A DNA stretch of 64,000 nucleotides from Edaphobacter sp. (GTDB taxonomy: Bacteria > Acidobacteriota > Terriglobia > Terriglobales > Acidobacteriaceae): assembly GCF_028283685.1 (NCBI RefSeq), contig NZ_JAPWKF010000006.1, forward strand, positions 1-64,000, read 5' to 3'. The notes under the pieces are model-generated. The model made no database searches. It had not been told where the DNA came from and saw only the letters and a list, made by a program, of their open reading frames with translations. Of the stretch, positions 16,376-24,369 are shown one piece after another; within the stretch, counting starts at the first letter, position 1; each line of letters begins with the position of its first letter. Position numbers and translations under genes: made by a program.

Positions 16376-16474
16376 GGGGAGTTCTCCTTTGTGCAGGTGC
16401 GGTGAGGGGTCTGCGTTCGTTTGGAGAAAGGGTACATGGGGGCGGGGTGTCCGGGCACTTATACTTGAAGAGAT

Positions 16475-17050
16475 ATGGCCGCACTGATTGAAGCGATTGA
16501 TGTAAAGCGCAAGATGTTGTTTGAGCATGAGGGTGTTCCCTTTTACTGCATGGACGCGGACGTGAGTTCGCCGACGGCGCGGGGCGGGCAGACTCTGGTG
16601 CGTCTGAAGATGCGGAACATGCTGACGAACGCCGTGTTCGAGAAGACCTTCAAGGCGGGCGAGAAGTTCAAGGAGCCGGACATCGAGATGGTGCCGGCGA
16701 CGTTTCTCTACGCCGATGGCGATGGGTTCAACTTTCTCGACCAGCAGAGCTTCGAGACGTTTCCGCTGACGGAGGCGATGGTGGGCGATGCGACGGAGTT
16801 TCTGATCGAGAACCTCGAGGTACAGCTGACGAAGTTCAACGGCAACCCGATCGGCCTGCAGCTGCCGATCTTCGTCGACCTGACGGTGAAGGAGACGGAG
16901 CCGGGGCTGAGTGGAGCGTCGCAGTCGGGCAGCGTGACCAAGGTGGCGACGCTGGAGACGGGGCTGGAGATTCGCGTGCCCCTCTTCATCAAAGAGGGCG
17001 AGACGGTGAAGGTTTCGACGGAGAGCCGGGAGTTCGCCGGGCGAGCTTAG
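16475..17050 (+). CDS. efpL: Elongation factor P-like protein, EfpL/YeiP type
   Basis: 191 residues, with the KOW-like N-terminal, OB and C-terminal domains of EF-P (last domain LETGLEIRVPLFIKEGETVKV). EF-P relieves ribosome stalling at proline runs by placing a loop near the peptidyl-transferase centre. In canonical EF-P this loop holds a Lys that is modified; here it reads SPTARGG with Arg36 at the tip, matching the SPTARG loop of YeiP/EfpL. I therefore call it the EfpL paralogue, which works without the Lys modification. A TATACT box lies ten bases before the ATG. Confidence 0.8.
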   Translation: MAALIEAIDVKRKMLFEHEGVPFYCMDADVSSPTARGGQTLVRLKMRNMLTNAVFEKTFKAGEKFKEPDIEMVPATFLYADGDGFNFLDQQSFETFPLTEAMVGDATEFLIENLEVQLTKFNGNPIGLQLPIFVDLTVKETEPGLSGASQSGSVTKVATLETGLEIRVPLFIKEGETVKVSTESREFAGRA

Positions 17051-17086
17051 TGGTCAACAACCACGCGCGAGCCGTGTTCAAGCGTT

Positions 17087-17899
17087 CTAGCTGGACTGCG
17101 TGGCGGCGGGGCTCATCGGGTTCGATGGGTGGTGCCTGAGGTAGGTGGCGGTGATGGCCTGCCGCACCTGCCGGGTGAGGGCGTCGGCGTCGCGGGTGGT
17201 GAGGCCTTCGGTGGAGATGGGGTCGCCGATGTGGATGGCCAGCGGACGCGGGTAGAGGTGGTAGGTGTGGATGGGCAGGAGCTCGTAGGTGCCGATGAGG
17301 GTGATGGGCACGATGGGCACCTGGGCCTTGATGGCCATCCATGCGGCTCCGGCGACGAAGTCCTGCGGCTGGCCGCTGGCGGAGCGTCCACCCTCGGGAA
17401 AGATGACGAGGGGTAGACCCGCCTTGAGGGTCTGTACGCCGCGGTTGAGGCTGGCGACGGCGTTGCGCGCGCTGGACTGATCGACCGGCACCTGGCCGGA
17501 GCGGTTGAGATACCAGCCGATGAAGGGCACCTTCCACAGGCCCTGCTTGGCGAGGATGCGGAACTGGAAGGGGAGCTTCGAGAAGAGGACCGGCGTGTCG
17601 TAGTAGCTGAGGTGGTTGGAGGTGTAGACGGCGGTCTCGTGCAGGTGGAGCTTGTCGGCGCCGACGAGGGTGACGGGTGAGAGCGAGAGCCAGAGCAGGC
17701 TGCGCGCCCAGATGTGCGCGATGGCGTGTTGCTGGTTGCCGGATTTGTCCCACAGGCCGCAGATCAGTGAGATGGTGCCGAAGAAGGCCGTGGAGGCGAT
17801 CATCAGCGGGATGAGGACGATGTAGGTGAGCCAGCGGAAGAAGGCCGGGGCGCGTGGAGCCTCGATGGGTTGAAGCTGCGGCGTGAGGAGCTCTGTCAT
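17087..17899 (-). CDS. plsC: 1-acyl-sn-glycerol-3-phosphate acyltransferase family protein
   Basis: 270 residues. It has an N-terminal membrane helix (about residues 23-48), then the acyltransferase motifs NHLSYYD (N95-H96 to D101, the NHx4D active site) and FPEGGRS (from residue 167). PlsC converts lysophosphatidate to phosphatidate at the inner membrane. The ATG overlaps the stop of folC by 4 bp, so the two are cotranscribed. The exact lipid acceptor cannot be proved from sequence because the genome may hold several paralogues. Confidence 0.85.
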   Translation of the reverse strand: MTELLTPQLQPIEAPRAPAFFRWLTYIVLIPLMIASTAFFGTISLICGLWDKSGNQQHAIAHIWARSLLWLSLSPVTLVGADKLHLHETAVYTSNHLSYYDTPVLFSKLPFQFRILAKQGLWKVPFIGWYLNRSGQVPVDQSSARNAVASLNRGVQTLKAGLPLVIFPEGGRSASGQPQDFVAGAAWMAIKAQVPIVPITLIGTYELLPIHTYHLYPRPLAIHIGDPISTEGLTTRDADALTRQVRQAITATYLRHHPSNPMSPAATQSS

Positions 17900-19377
17900 G
17901 CGGTGGAGTAGCCCTCCTGGAGCGCGAGCGTGCGCAGCTCGCCGATGAGGTAGACGGAGCCGGTGGCGAGAATGATGCCGTTGGACGGTGTGATGCGCCG
18001 CGCCTCGGCGAGAGCCTCGGCCAGCGAGGACGCGGTGGTGGCGGGGATCTCCAACTCAGCTGCGACGGCGGCGAGGTCTGCGAGCGAAGCGGCGCGCGGC
18101 GAGTTGATGGGAGTGAAGAGGATGTGGTCGTGCGGCCGGTCGGCGCTGGAGTCGAAGAGGGGCAGAAGGATCTGCGCCATCTCGCGGAGGTCCTTGTCGC
18201 GCAGGCAGGAGAAGATGAGCGTACGCGGCTGCGACTCGGGCAGGTGCGCGATGACGGAGCGCAGCGTCCAGGCCCCGGCAGGGTTGTGGGCTACGTCGAG
18301 CAGGAGCGGGGCGATGGTGGCTGGGGCTTCGACGGGTGCTTCAGCCGTGGCCGGTGTCAGCAGTTCGAGGCGGCCGGGCCAGCGGGTGTTGCGGATGCCC
18401 TGCTCGATCGCGGTCGTCGAAATTTTGTAACTCTTTGGGTTACTTTTCAGCATGGTGTAACCCTGCGGGTTACGCAGCTCTTCGGCGGCGGCGATGGCGA
18501 GCGCGATGTTGCGCTGCTGGTGCTGGCCGATCAGCGGCGAATCGACGTGCAGCGGCTGATGGTTGAGGGTCAGCGTGTAGCGGTTGCGCGGCAGTGCGAT
18601 GGCCTGCCCGTCGGCGCTGGGATGGTATTGCACGCCGGTGGCCTGCGAGAGGAGCTTCTCTGCGGTAGGCGTGAAGTTGGCGGCGCTGATGGCGTGCAGC
18701 TCGAGCGTGGCGGCGGCCTCGCCGATGGCCTGGTTGGCCTCGGGGTGCTGGGGCAGCGTGATGAGGGTGCCGTGGGGGCGCAGGATGCCGGCTTTTTCGC
18801 GGGTGATCTCGGTGATGGTGTTGCCGAGGTAGTCCTGATGGTCGAGCGAGATGTCAGTGAGGATGGAGATGAGCGGATCGACGATGTTGGTGGCGTCGAG
18901 TCGTCCGCCGAGGCCGACTTCGAGGACGGCGATCTCGATCTTCTGCTCGGCGTAGTAGGCAAAGGCGATGGCGGTGAGGCTCTCGAAGAAGCTGGGGTGG
19001 TGGGGCAGCGTGCCATCGGCGACGAGCTTCTCGGCGACGGTGTCGACGGCGAAGTAGAGGCGCGCGAAGTCGTCGTCGGAGATGGGTGTGCCGTCGATGC
19101 GGATGCGCTCGTTGACGCGCGAGAGATGTGGCGAGGTGTAAAGGCCGGTGCGGTAGCCAGCTGCGGTGAGGATGCTGGAGAGCGTGGCCGCGGTAGAACC
19201 CTTGCCGTTGGTTCCGGCGATCAGCACGGCGGGAAAGCTGGCCTGCGGGTCGCCCAGGGCGCGGGAGAGGAGGCGCATGTGTTCGAGGTCGAACTTGCGG
19301 CGCGGCGCATTGGACGAGGAGGGCGCGAGCTCGAGGCCCTTCGCGTAGAGATGGTCTAACGCCGCGGTGTAGGACAT
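17896..19377 (-). CDS. folC: Dihydrofolate synthase/folylpolyglutamate synthase
   Basis: 493 residues, a Mur-ligase-type ATP-dependent enzyme. It has the P-loop AGTNGKGS at residues 54-61, SPHLSRVNERIR, the domain-linking region LEVGLGGRLDATN and the C-terminal-domain segment VAHNPAG. It adds Glu to dihydropteroate and to folates in the cytoplasm. An unusual segment of about 16 residues (near 301-317, GYTMLKSNPKSYK) is encoded by a double palindromic sequence at 18427-18473 and looks like an in-frame insertion; all catalytic motifs are otherwise intact. It is translationally coupled to plsC downstream. Confidence 0.92.
   Translation of the reverse strand: MSYTAALDHLYAKGLELAPSSSNAPRRKFDLEHMRLLSRALGDPQASFPAVLIAGTNGKGSTAATLSSILTAAGYRTGLYTSPHLSRVNERIRIDGTPISDDDFARLYFAVDTVAEKLVADGTLPHHPSFFESLTAIAFAYYAEQKIEIAVLEVGLGGRLDATNIVDPLISILTDISLDHQDYLGNTITEITREKAGILRPHGTLITLPQHPEANQAIGEAAATLELHAISAANFTPTAEKLLSQATGVQYHPSADGQAIALPRNRYTLTLNHQPLHVDSPLIGQHQQRNIALAIAAAEELRNPQGYTMLKSNPKSYKISTTAIEQGIRNTRWPGRLELLTPATAEAPVEAPATIAPLLLDVAHNPAGAWTLRSVIAHLPESQPRTLIFSCLRDKDLREMAQILLPLFDSSADRPHDHILFTPINSPRAASLADLAAVAAELEIPATTASSLAEALAEARRITPSNGIILATGSVYLIGELRTLALQEGYSTA
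18427..18473 (-). repeat. In-frame double mini-palindrome inside folC
   Basis: Two hairpin units, GTAACTC-TTT-GGGTTAC (18427-18443) and GTAACCC-TGC-GGGTTAC (18457-18473), separated by 13 nt. The total keeps the folC frame. This layout resembles palindromic elements that insert in protein genes, such as the Rickettsia palindromic elements, but the sequence is different. Confidence 0.65.
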
Positions 19378-19770
19378 GGGGCTATTTTAGGCGATTTGGG
19401 GAGGCGCGATGTTGATGACATGACGTTTAGCTGTGACGAAGGCCGGAGCCGTGCGGGGCCGGTTCCCTCGGCCGTTTACCCAGCGGCCTTACGCGTCGGC
19501 TTATCCGGCTTAATCGACGTATGTCGGGAGTTACCGGATGGTGGGAGTGAGCTGACCCGAAGGGGGGATATCTTCCGGCTCATGGAACGCGAGATAGTGC
19601 CGATAGACAAAACACTAGACGCGGAGGCTGCGGGCAAAACATCCCAAGGCCTCCTTCTTTTCTCAGTCGGATTTTTCTGGTTAGAGACTTCAGACAACAG
19701 ATTTCACCGATTGGCAGAACAGCCCGAGGGGCGGAGTCACGCTCTCGCAATATGGCATGGAGGAGCAGCG
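19378..19770. other. Unresolved region upstream of a small membrane protein
   Basis: About 390 bp with lower GC than its surroundings. A plus-strand frame is open from a TTG at 19396 through 19935, but it has no ribosome-binding site and unconvincing residues before 19771. I see no homology to a known family; it may be a long leader or a decayed gene. Confidence 0.4.
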
Positions 19771-19935
19771 ATGGAGAATCTCAGGTTGGTGGTTCCCGCG
19801 GTTGTGGCCGTATCGATTCCATACATAGGCCGGTGGCGGGCCAATGCCTGGCTGCGCAGCCAGCAGCAGGAAGAAGAGATTGAGCAGACGGAGCGCGGGC
19901 GGAACCAGGGTATCGCGCTGACCGAATCTGCCTAA
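19771..19935 (+). CDS. Small membrane protein candidate (54 residues)
   Basis: An ATG at 19771 is preceded by GGAGGAG with a five-base spacer, one of the best ribosome-binding sites in the window. The peptide has one hydrophobic helix (about residues 6-21, LVVPAVVAVSIPYIG), then a charged Gln/Glu-rich tail. A strong terminator follows at 19980. The site, helix and terminator together support a real small gene, though nothing similar is known to me. The same frame extends upstream to 19396, so a longer product cannot be excluded. Confidence 0.45.
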   Translation: MENLRLVVPAVVAVSIPYIGRWRANAWLRSQQQEEEIEQTERGRNQGIALTESA

Positions 19936-19979
19936 AGACGTTGTACTGCACCACCTCACTGAAATGAGCGCATATCGAA

Positions 19980-20020
19980 GGACCGCCGCCCGGGCCAGAA
20001 GGCAGCGGTCCTGATTTTTT
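19980..20020 (+). terminator. Rho-independent terminator
   Basis: GGACCGCCGCC and GGCAGCGGTCC pair over 11 bp with one mismatch around a 10-nt loop, followed by TGATTTTTT. It points rightward, so a plus-strand transcript ends here; the only candidate is the 19771-19935 gene or a longer RNA from the same strand. Confidence 0.8.
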
Positions 20021-20052
20021 GTGGGCGATTGCGGGGTCTTCCCGGCTGCGGG

Positions 20053-21075
20053 TCAGGGCAGACGCGTGCGGTTGGCCAGCAGGGTGACATGCGTGTCGGT
20101 GATGGCGATGGTGACGGGCTGGGCTGCGGTGATGGTGGTGATGATCTCGCCGTCGGCCTGCAGGGGCAGGGGCGGAGAGCCTGGGGCGGGTGTGATGGTG
20201 AGGCTGACGGCGTCCTCGTAGATGGCGGCAGCGGTGGCGGGGTCGCTGTGGCCGCGCTCACCGGAGGCCAGTGCGAGCGAGTCGAAGGCGGCGCGGGCGA
20301 GGCGCAGGCGCGAGGCTCCGGCGACGGAGGCGACGCGCAGCACGGGCCGGGTGAGCGATCCGCCGGTGCGCCAGAGGTTGAGCTGCGGTACGCGGAGGGC
20401 GATCAGCTCGGAGGCCTGGCGCGTGCGGGTCTCGCCGGTAACGGTGGTGAGCGAGAGGCCGAAGGTCTGCAGCGGATGCGTGGCGAGGATCTCGAAGCCC
20501 GCGGCGAAGTAGGCGAGCCGCCCGGTGCGGTGCTTGTGATAACGATAGGCGGCGCGCATCATGGCAGCGTGTCCGCCGGTGCCTGCGGACATGGCGAAGT
20601 ACCAGCTCTGGCTGCCGTGTTGAATGCTGCCGAGCGGAACGGGGATGGGGGTTGCGTCAAGCAGGGCGCGTGCAGCGGCGAGCGGCGAGCGCGGCAGGTT
20701 GAGGTTCTGCACCAGGACATTGCCGGTGCCGAAGGGGAGGATGCCGATGGGGATGGAGGAGCCGGCGGCTCCCTGCAGGACGTCGAAGACGGTGCCGTCG
20801 CCGCCGCAGACGAAGATGGCGTCGATGCGGCCAGTGGCCTGGGCTACGGCGCTGGATTGGCCTGGGTCGTTCGATTGGCTGGCGATGCTGGATGTTTCTG
20901 CGGCGTCGTAGGCCTCGGCGGCGCGGCGAGCGAGTCGCGCGGTGGCCCCGTCGATGCCGGTGTCTTCGAGCTGCACCTGGATGCCGGAGGCCTCGAGCAG
21001 AGCGCGGATAGCGGGGATGCTGCGACGCCGGCGAGCGGAGAAGACCGGATTGACGAGCATCAGGACGCGGCGCAC
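20053..21075 (-). CDS. Diacylglycerol kinase-family lipid kinase
   Basis: 340 residues. The catalytic-domain motifs are the ATP-binding CGGDGTV and the substrate-side GTGN (FGTGNVLVQNL). The C-terminal half is the usual beta-rich second domain. Members phosphorylate diacylglycerol, undecaprenol-like or sphingoid lipids at the membrane face; which one is not clear here. It is longer by ~30 residues than YegS-type enzymes because of an insertion (about residues 55-78). Confidence 0.85.
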   Translation of the reverse strand: MRRVLMLVNPVFSARRRRSIPAIRALLEASGIQVQLEDTGIDGATARLARRAAEAYDAAETSSIASQSNDPGQSSAVAQATGRIDAIFVCGGDGTVFDVLQGAAGSSIPIGILPFGTGNVLVQNLNLPRSPLAAARALLDATPIPVPLGSIQHGSQSWYFAMSAGTGGHAAMMRAAYRYHKHRTGRLAYFAAGFEILATHPLQTFGLSLTTVTGETRTRQASELIALRVPQLNLWRTGGSLTRPVLRVASVAGASRLRLARAAFDSLALASGERGHSDPATAAAIYEDAVSLTITPAPGSPPLPLQADGEIITTITAAQPVTIAITDTHVTLLANRTRLP

Positions 21076-21309
21076 TGCTTCATGCTACCTGCCGGATGCT
21101 GCCGGACTGGAATCGATGCATTGTCAGGCTGGAATTGATGGGATGATGCTACCCTTTTCGAGCACAGAGACAGACAGGTTTGGTATATGCAGACGTTCGG
21201 ATGAGTGCGCTCCTGCGCGAAAATCACGAAGCATAGCTTGAAACTGCAATCTTTTGTGAGGCGAAAGCAACTGTAGGCTTCGTCATCCCCTTTTAGGAGC
21301 GGTCAAATA

Positions 21310-22167
21310 ATGGTCCACCAGTCCTATGTTCGTAGAATCACGGTTGGAATTTTTTCTGTCTTAATTTTTGGCGTGAGCGTGGCAGCTGTCGCCTCTGCTC
21401 AGGACAACCTGGTGACAGGACTCAAGCATAAGTACCGTCTCACGGAGATCAATTCGCAAGGCGTAGCGGCCAACCCCGGAACGGTGTTGACGATCGAGGC
21501 CGATGGGATCAACGCAGAGCCCTACCCCACGATGATCACCTTCGAAAATCCGGTGGTCGACGGGCAGGTGAAGCAGCGCTCCAAGGGCCTTGGCTTTCTC
21601 AAGAGCACGAACCTGCAGATCCTGCAGCCCGGCCAGAAGGTCTACATCACCAAGATCAACGACGACACGCAGGGAAAAGAAGATTCTCTGAAGGTGACGA
21701 TTCTGACGTCCGATGCGGTTCTCGCGACCTTTACCGGCAATTATGGCAGCCAGTATCAAACCGCAAAGAGGTATTCGACGACCCTTGCGTTCAAGGAACC
21801 GAAGGGCACCCTGGCGCAGATGTCCGTGGATGATGCCTCCAAGATGATCGAGGCCGTTCTGTCGGTGAATGCCGCCGATCAGGTGCGTGCACGCGATAAC
21901 GGCGTGGTCGCCCGCTCGTGCGAGCCGCATTGCGCCGTCTCCACGACGACGGGCACGGTCGTCGGCGGTGCGGTTGTTCCTCAGGCCGGTGAGCCTGCCC
22001 CTCCGCAGGCCAGTACGCCGACCGTCGCGCTGGGACAAACACCGGATCAGGTGACGGCGAACATGGGCGCGCCCAAACGGATCGTCGATCTCGGCTCGAA
22101 GAAGATCTATACCTATCCCGATATGAAGGTGATCTTCACCGACGGCAAAGTCAGCGATGTGCAGTAA
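21310..22167 (+). CDS. Secreted protein with a C-terminal SmpA/BamE-like segment
   Basis: 285 residues. A signal peptide ends near residue 30 (VAAVASAQ). The middle region (40-190) is beta-rich with no known motif. After a Pro/Thr linker (about 225-240), the last ~45 residues, from LGQTPDQV through GAPKRIVDLGSKKIYTY to IFTDGKVSDVQ, have the x-G-x-T-x-x-Q-V pattern of SmpA/BamE-like repeats. AGGAG at 21295 precedes the ATG. It may be an envelope-associated protein; no operon partner is evident. Confidence 0.7.
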   Translation: MVHQSYVRRITVGIFSVLIFGVSVAAVASAQDNLVTGLKHKYRLTEINSQGVAANPGTVLTIEADGINAEPYPTMITFENPVVDGQVKQRSKGLGFLKSTNLQILQPGQKVYITKINDDTQGKEDSLKVTILTSDAVLATFTGNYGSQYQTAKRYSTTLAFKEPKGTLAQMSVDDASKMIEAVLSVNAADQVRARDNGVVARSCEPHCAVSTTTGTVVGGAVVPQAGEPAPPQASTPTVALGQTPDQVTANMGAPKRIVDLGSKKIYTYPDMKVIFTDGKVSDVQ

Positions 22168-22210
22168 GGCTGTCCTCGCTTCGGCGCTGCATCCGTAGTG
22201 CCTGCGGGGC

Positions 22211-22259
22211 TGATGTTGCATCAGCAGAGAGTCGCGGCTCCAGTAAAAATGGAGCCGCG
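22211..22259 (+). terminator. Double hairpin after the secreted-protein gene
   Basis: TGATG-TTG-CATCA (22211-22223) is followed by a perfect 9-bp stem, CGCGGCTCC/GGAGCCGCG (22233-22241 with 22251-22259), around AGTAAAAAT. A T tract is missing, so it may be Rho-dependent or a processing signal. Confidence 0.5.
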
Positions 22260-22304
22260 ATGCTGTTTAACAAACGATGGAGCGGACTCAACCTGGACAG
22301 CGAG

Positions 22305-22437
22305 AGGAACGCCCGGCGCCTCCCGTCGGTGGTGGGAGGGGGGCGGGGAAGGAGCGGCATCGCTTTGGGGAGAAGGTCGAGGCGGGTTGTTTGCTGCGGA
22401 TGCAGGGGAGGGACTTGGAACGCCGCCAGTGAAGCTT
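22305..22437. repeat. Left copy of ~130-bp direct repeat flanking the ATPase gene
   Basis: Starts AGGAACGCCCGGCG and ends CGCCGCCAGTGAAGCTT. Its last 53 bases (22385-22437) are identical to 23733-23785; the first part is alignable with several differences. Same orientation as the right copy. Confidence 0.85.
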
Positions 22438-22482
22438 CAGGCGGTCGTTCGTTCGCATGGGATGCGCCGTTATGCTGGAGCC

Positions 22483-23648
22483 ATGATTCGTACCGTCGCT
22501 ATCCACGGATACCGCTCGCTGCGGGAGCTGGTGCTGCCTCTGGGGCAGCTGAATATCATTACCGGAGCCAACGGCAGCGGCAAGTCGAGTGTGTATCGTT
22601 CGCTGCGGTTGCTGGCGGATGTGGCGCAGAACGCGGTGGTGGCATCGCTGGCGCGCGAGGGTGGGCTAAGCTCGACCTTCTGGGCCGGGCCGGAGACGAT
22701 TGCGCGCAGCGTGAAGCAGGGTGTGCACCCGGTGGAGGGGCTGGCGAAGCGCAGCACGGCCAGTCTGAAGCTGGGCTTTGGCGGCGACGACTATGGGTAC
22801 AGCATCGATCTCGGTTATCCTCACCCGCGACGACGATGTTTGGCATGGACCCGCGGGTGAAGCGTGAGTGCGTGTGGCATGGGCCGCTGTATCGCAAGGC
22901 CTCGGCGATGGTGGACCGGCGGAATAACTTTGTGTGGCTCTCGACGCTGAAAGACGAGGAGCCGGTGATGCTGACGCAGCACCTGGCCGATACTGACAGT
23001 ATGCTGGCGAGCGTCGCGGACCCGATGCGAGCGCCGGAGATGATCGCGGTGCGTGAGAGGATGCGCGGCTGGCGGTTCTACGACCACTTCCGCAGCGACG
23101 CCGAGTCTCCAGCGCGGCTGGCGCAGATCGGTACCTTCAGCCCAGTGTTGAATGCGGATGGCAGCAACATGGCGGCGGCGCTGGAGACGATCATCGAGCA
23201 GCGGCAGGATGGCGCGCTGGCCGCAGTGCTGGAGGACGCCTTCCCCGGAAGTCGCCTGTGGGTGCGCGACAGCGAAGGCCGGTTCGAGGTGCAGCTGGAG
23301 CAGCATGGCCTGCTGCGTCCGCTGTCCGTCGCTGAGCTCTCGGACGGCACGTTGCGCTACCTGCTGTGGATGGCGGCGCTGCTGACGACGAGGCTTCCGG
23401 CGCTGATGGTGCTCAACGAGCCGGAGACGAGCCTGCATCCGGAGTTGCTGGCTCCGCTGGGTCGGCTGATTGCGAGAGCGTCGCGGGAGACGCAGGTGAT
23501 CGTGGTCTCGCATGCGCAGACGCTGATCGATACCATGCTGGCCGAGACTGCCTGCGAGCACCTTCATTTGGTGAAGGAGTTTGGCGAGACGAAGCTGGAG
23601 GGGGCGACGCTGTTCAACACGCCGAAGTGGGCGTGGCCCGAGCGGTAG
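22483..23648 (+). pseudogene. AAA-family ATPase (RecF/OLD-like, COG4637 type), frameshifted
   Basis: The ATG at 22483 starts a clear ABC/RecF-type ATPase: HGYRSL and Walker A ITGANGSGKSSVY near residues 25-37. This frame stops at 22860. The continuation lies in another frame from about 22824 (PATTMFGMDP) to the stop at 23648 and carries the signature SVAELSDGTLRYL, Walker B ALMVLNEPE and the His switch VVSHAQ. One missing base near 22822 explains the break; with it restored the protein would be about 388 residues and complete. Such ATPases lack a known partner in most genomes and are suspected in DNA repair or defence. The gene is enclosed by direct repeats. Confidence 0.85.
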
Positions 23649-23650
23649 GA

Positions 23651-23785
23651 AGGAACGCCCGGCGTCTCGTCCGTGGTGGCTGCGAGGCGCCGGGGTGATG
23701 AAGCGGCATTGCTTTGGGGAGGAGGTCGAAGCGGTTGTTTGCTGCGGATGCAGGGGAGGGACTTGGAACGCCGCCAGTGAAGCTT
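23651..23785. repeat. Right copy of ~130-bp direct repeat
   Basis: Begins two bases after the ATPase stop and ends at the stop codon of the convergent CxxC-protein gene. See the left copy at 22305-22437. Confidence 0.85.
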
Positions 23786-24075
23786 TATGCGCGGGGTATG
23801 GGAATCTCGCGGCGAAGGCCGGAGAGACCGCCGAGCAGGGCGGCGCCGGAGAATCGATGGTCGCCGGACCAGTCGGGCATGTTGAAGGGCATGGCCGGAT
23901 GCGCGGTGGTGGTGTCGGTGTCGTGATGGTGCCGTGCGAGCTCGCCGAGGACGATAGTGCGCATGGTCTCGCGCTCGTTGGGGCAGGAGCGCTCCCAGTA
24001 AACCAGGAAGCCCTGCTTACAGACGGCGCACTCGATGTCTTTCTTCTCTTCGCTGTGCTTGAGGAGAACTTGCAT
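23785..24075 (-). CDS. Small CxxC protein, paralogue A of an uncharacterised family
   Basis: 96 residues from the ATG at 24075. It has C-x2-C (CAVCKQGF), then YWER, a His-rich stretch (LARHHHDT) and a conserved C-terminal block, FNMPDWSGDHRFSGAALLGG. The gene at 30042-30290 encodes the same pattern (CPICSKGF, FWER, LRAHHDE, FNVPSWSGNPEFSGAALLGG). The Cys pair plus the His cluster could bind one zinc ion, but neither paralogue has a known function. The stop codon abuts the right direct repeat. Confidence 0.7.
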   Translation of the reverse strand: MQVLLKHSEEKKDIECAVCKQGFLVYWERSCPNERETMRTIVLGELARHHHDTDTTTAHPAMPFNMPDWSGDHRFSGAALLGGLSGLRREIPIPRA

Positions 24076-24369
24076 AGGGTGGGTCCCTCTTGATCTTGGG
24101 TCTGGATAAGGTTTTTCTAATGTAGAGCCCTTTTCGGGGGATGGAAATACCACGGAGGGGTGAGTCGTTATACTCGTTTGCACGGGAAACGATGCACGCA
24201 CGCGGACGAACGAAATTGTGTGGATCTTTCTATCGTAGGGTTTTGCCGTTCGCATCCCGAATCGGGCGCTGTTGCCGTGCCGCCGTCGCTGGATCTACCG
24301 TATCGTCCGGGCCCCTGCACAAACTGACAATCTGATCTCGAGTCTGATCTCGATCTGCGGAGGTGAGAG
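24076..24369. promoter_or_regulatory. Divergent intergenic region with a short direct repeat
   Basis: 294 bp between divergent genes. Near the right end TCTGATCTCGA occurs twice in a row (about 24331-24354), followed by the strong ribosome-binding site GGAGGTGAG (24359-24367) of the next gene. No operator palindrome is clear. Confidence 0.45.

Noticed and set aside
19440..19570. Possible group II intron tail or structured RNA
   Set aside because: GC-rich hairpin-like pieces do not match domain V or any RNA family I can recall.
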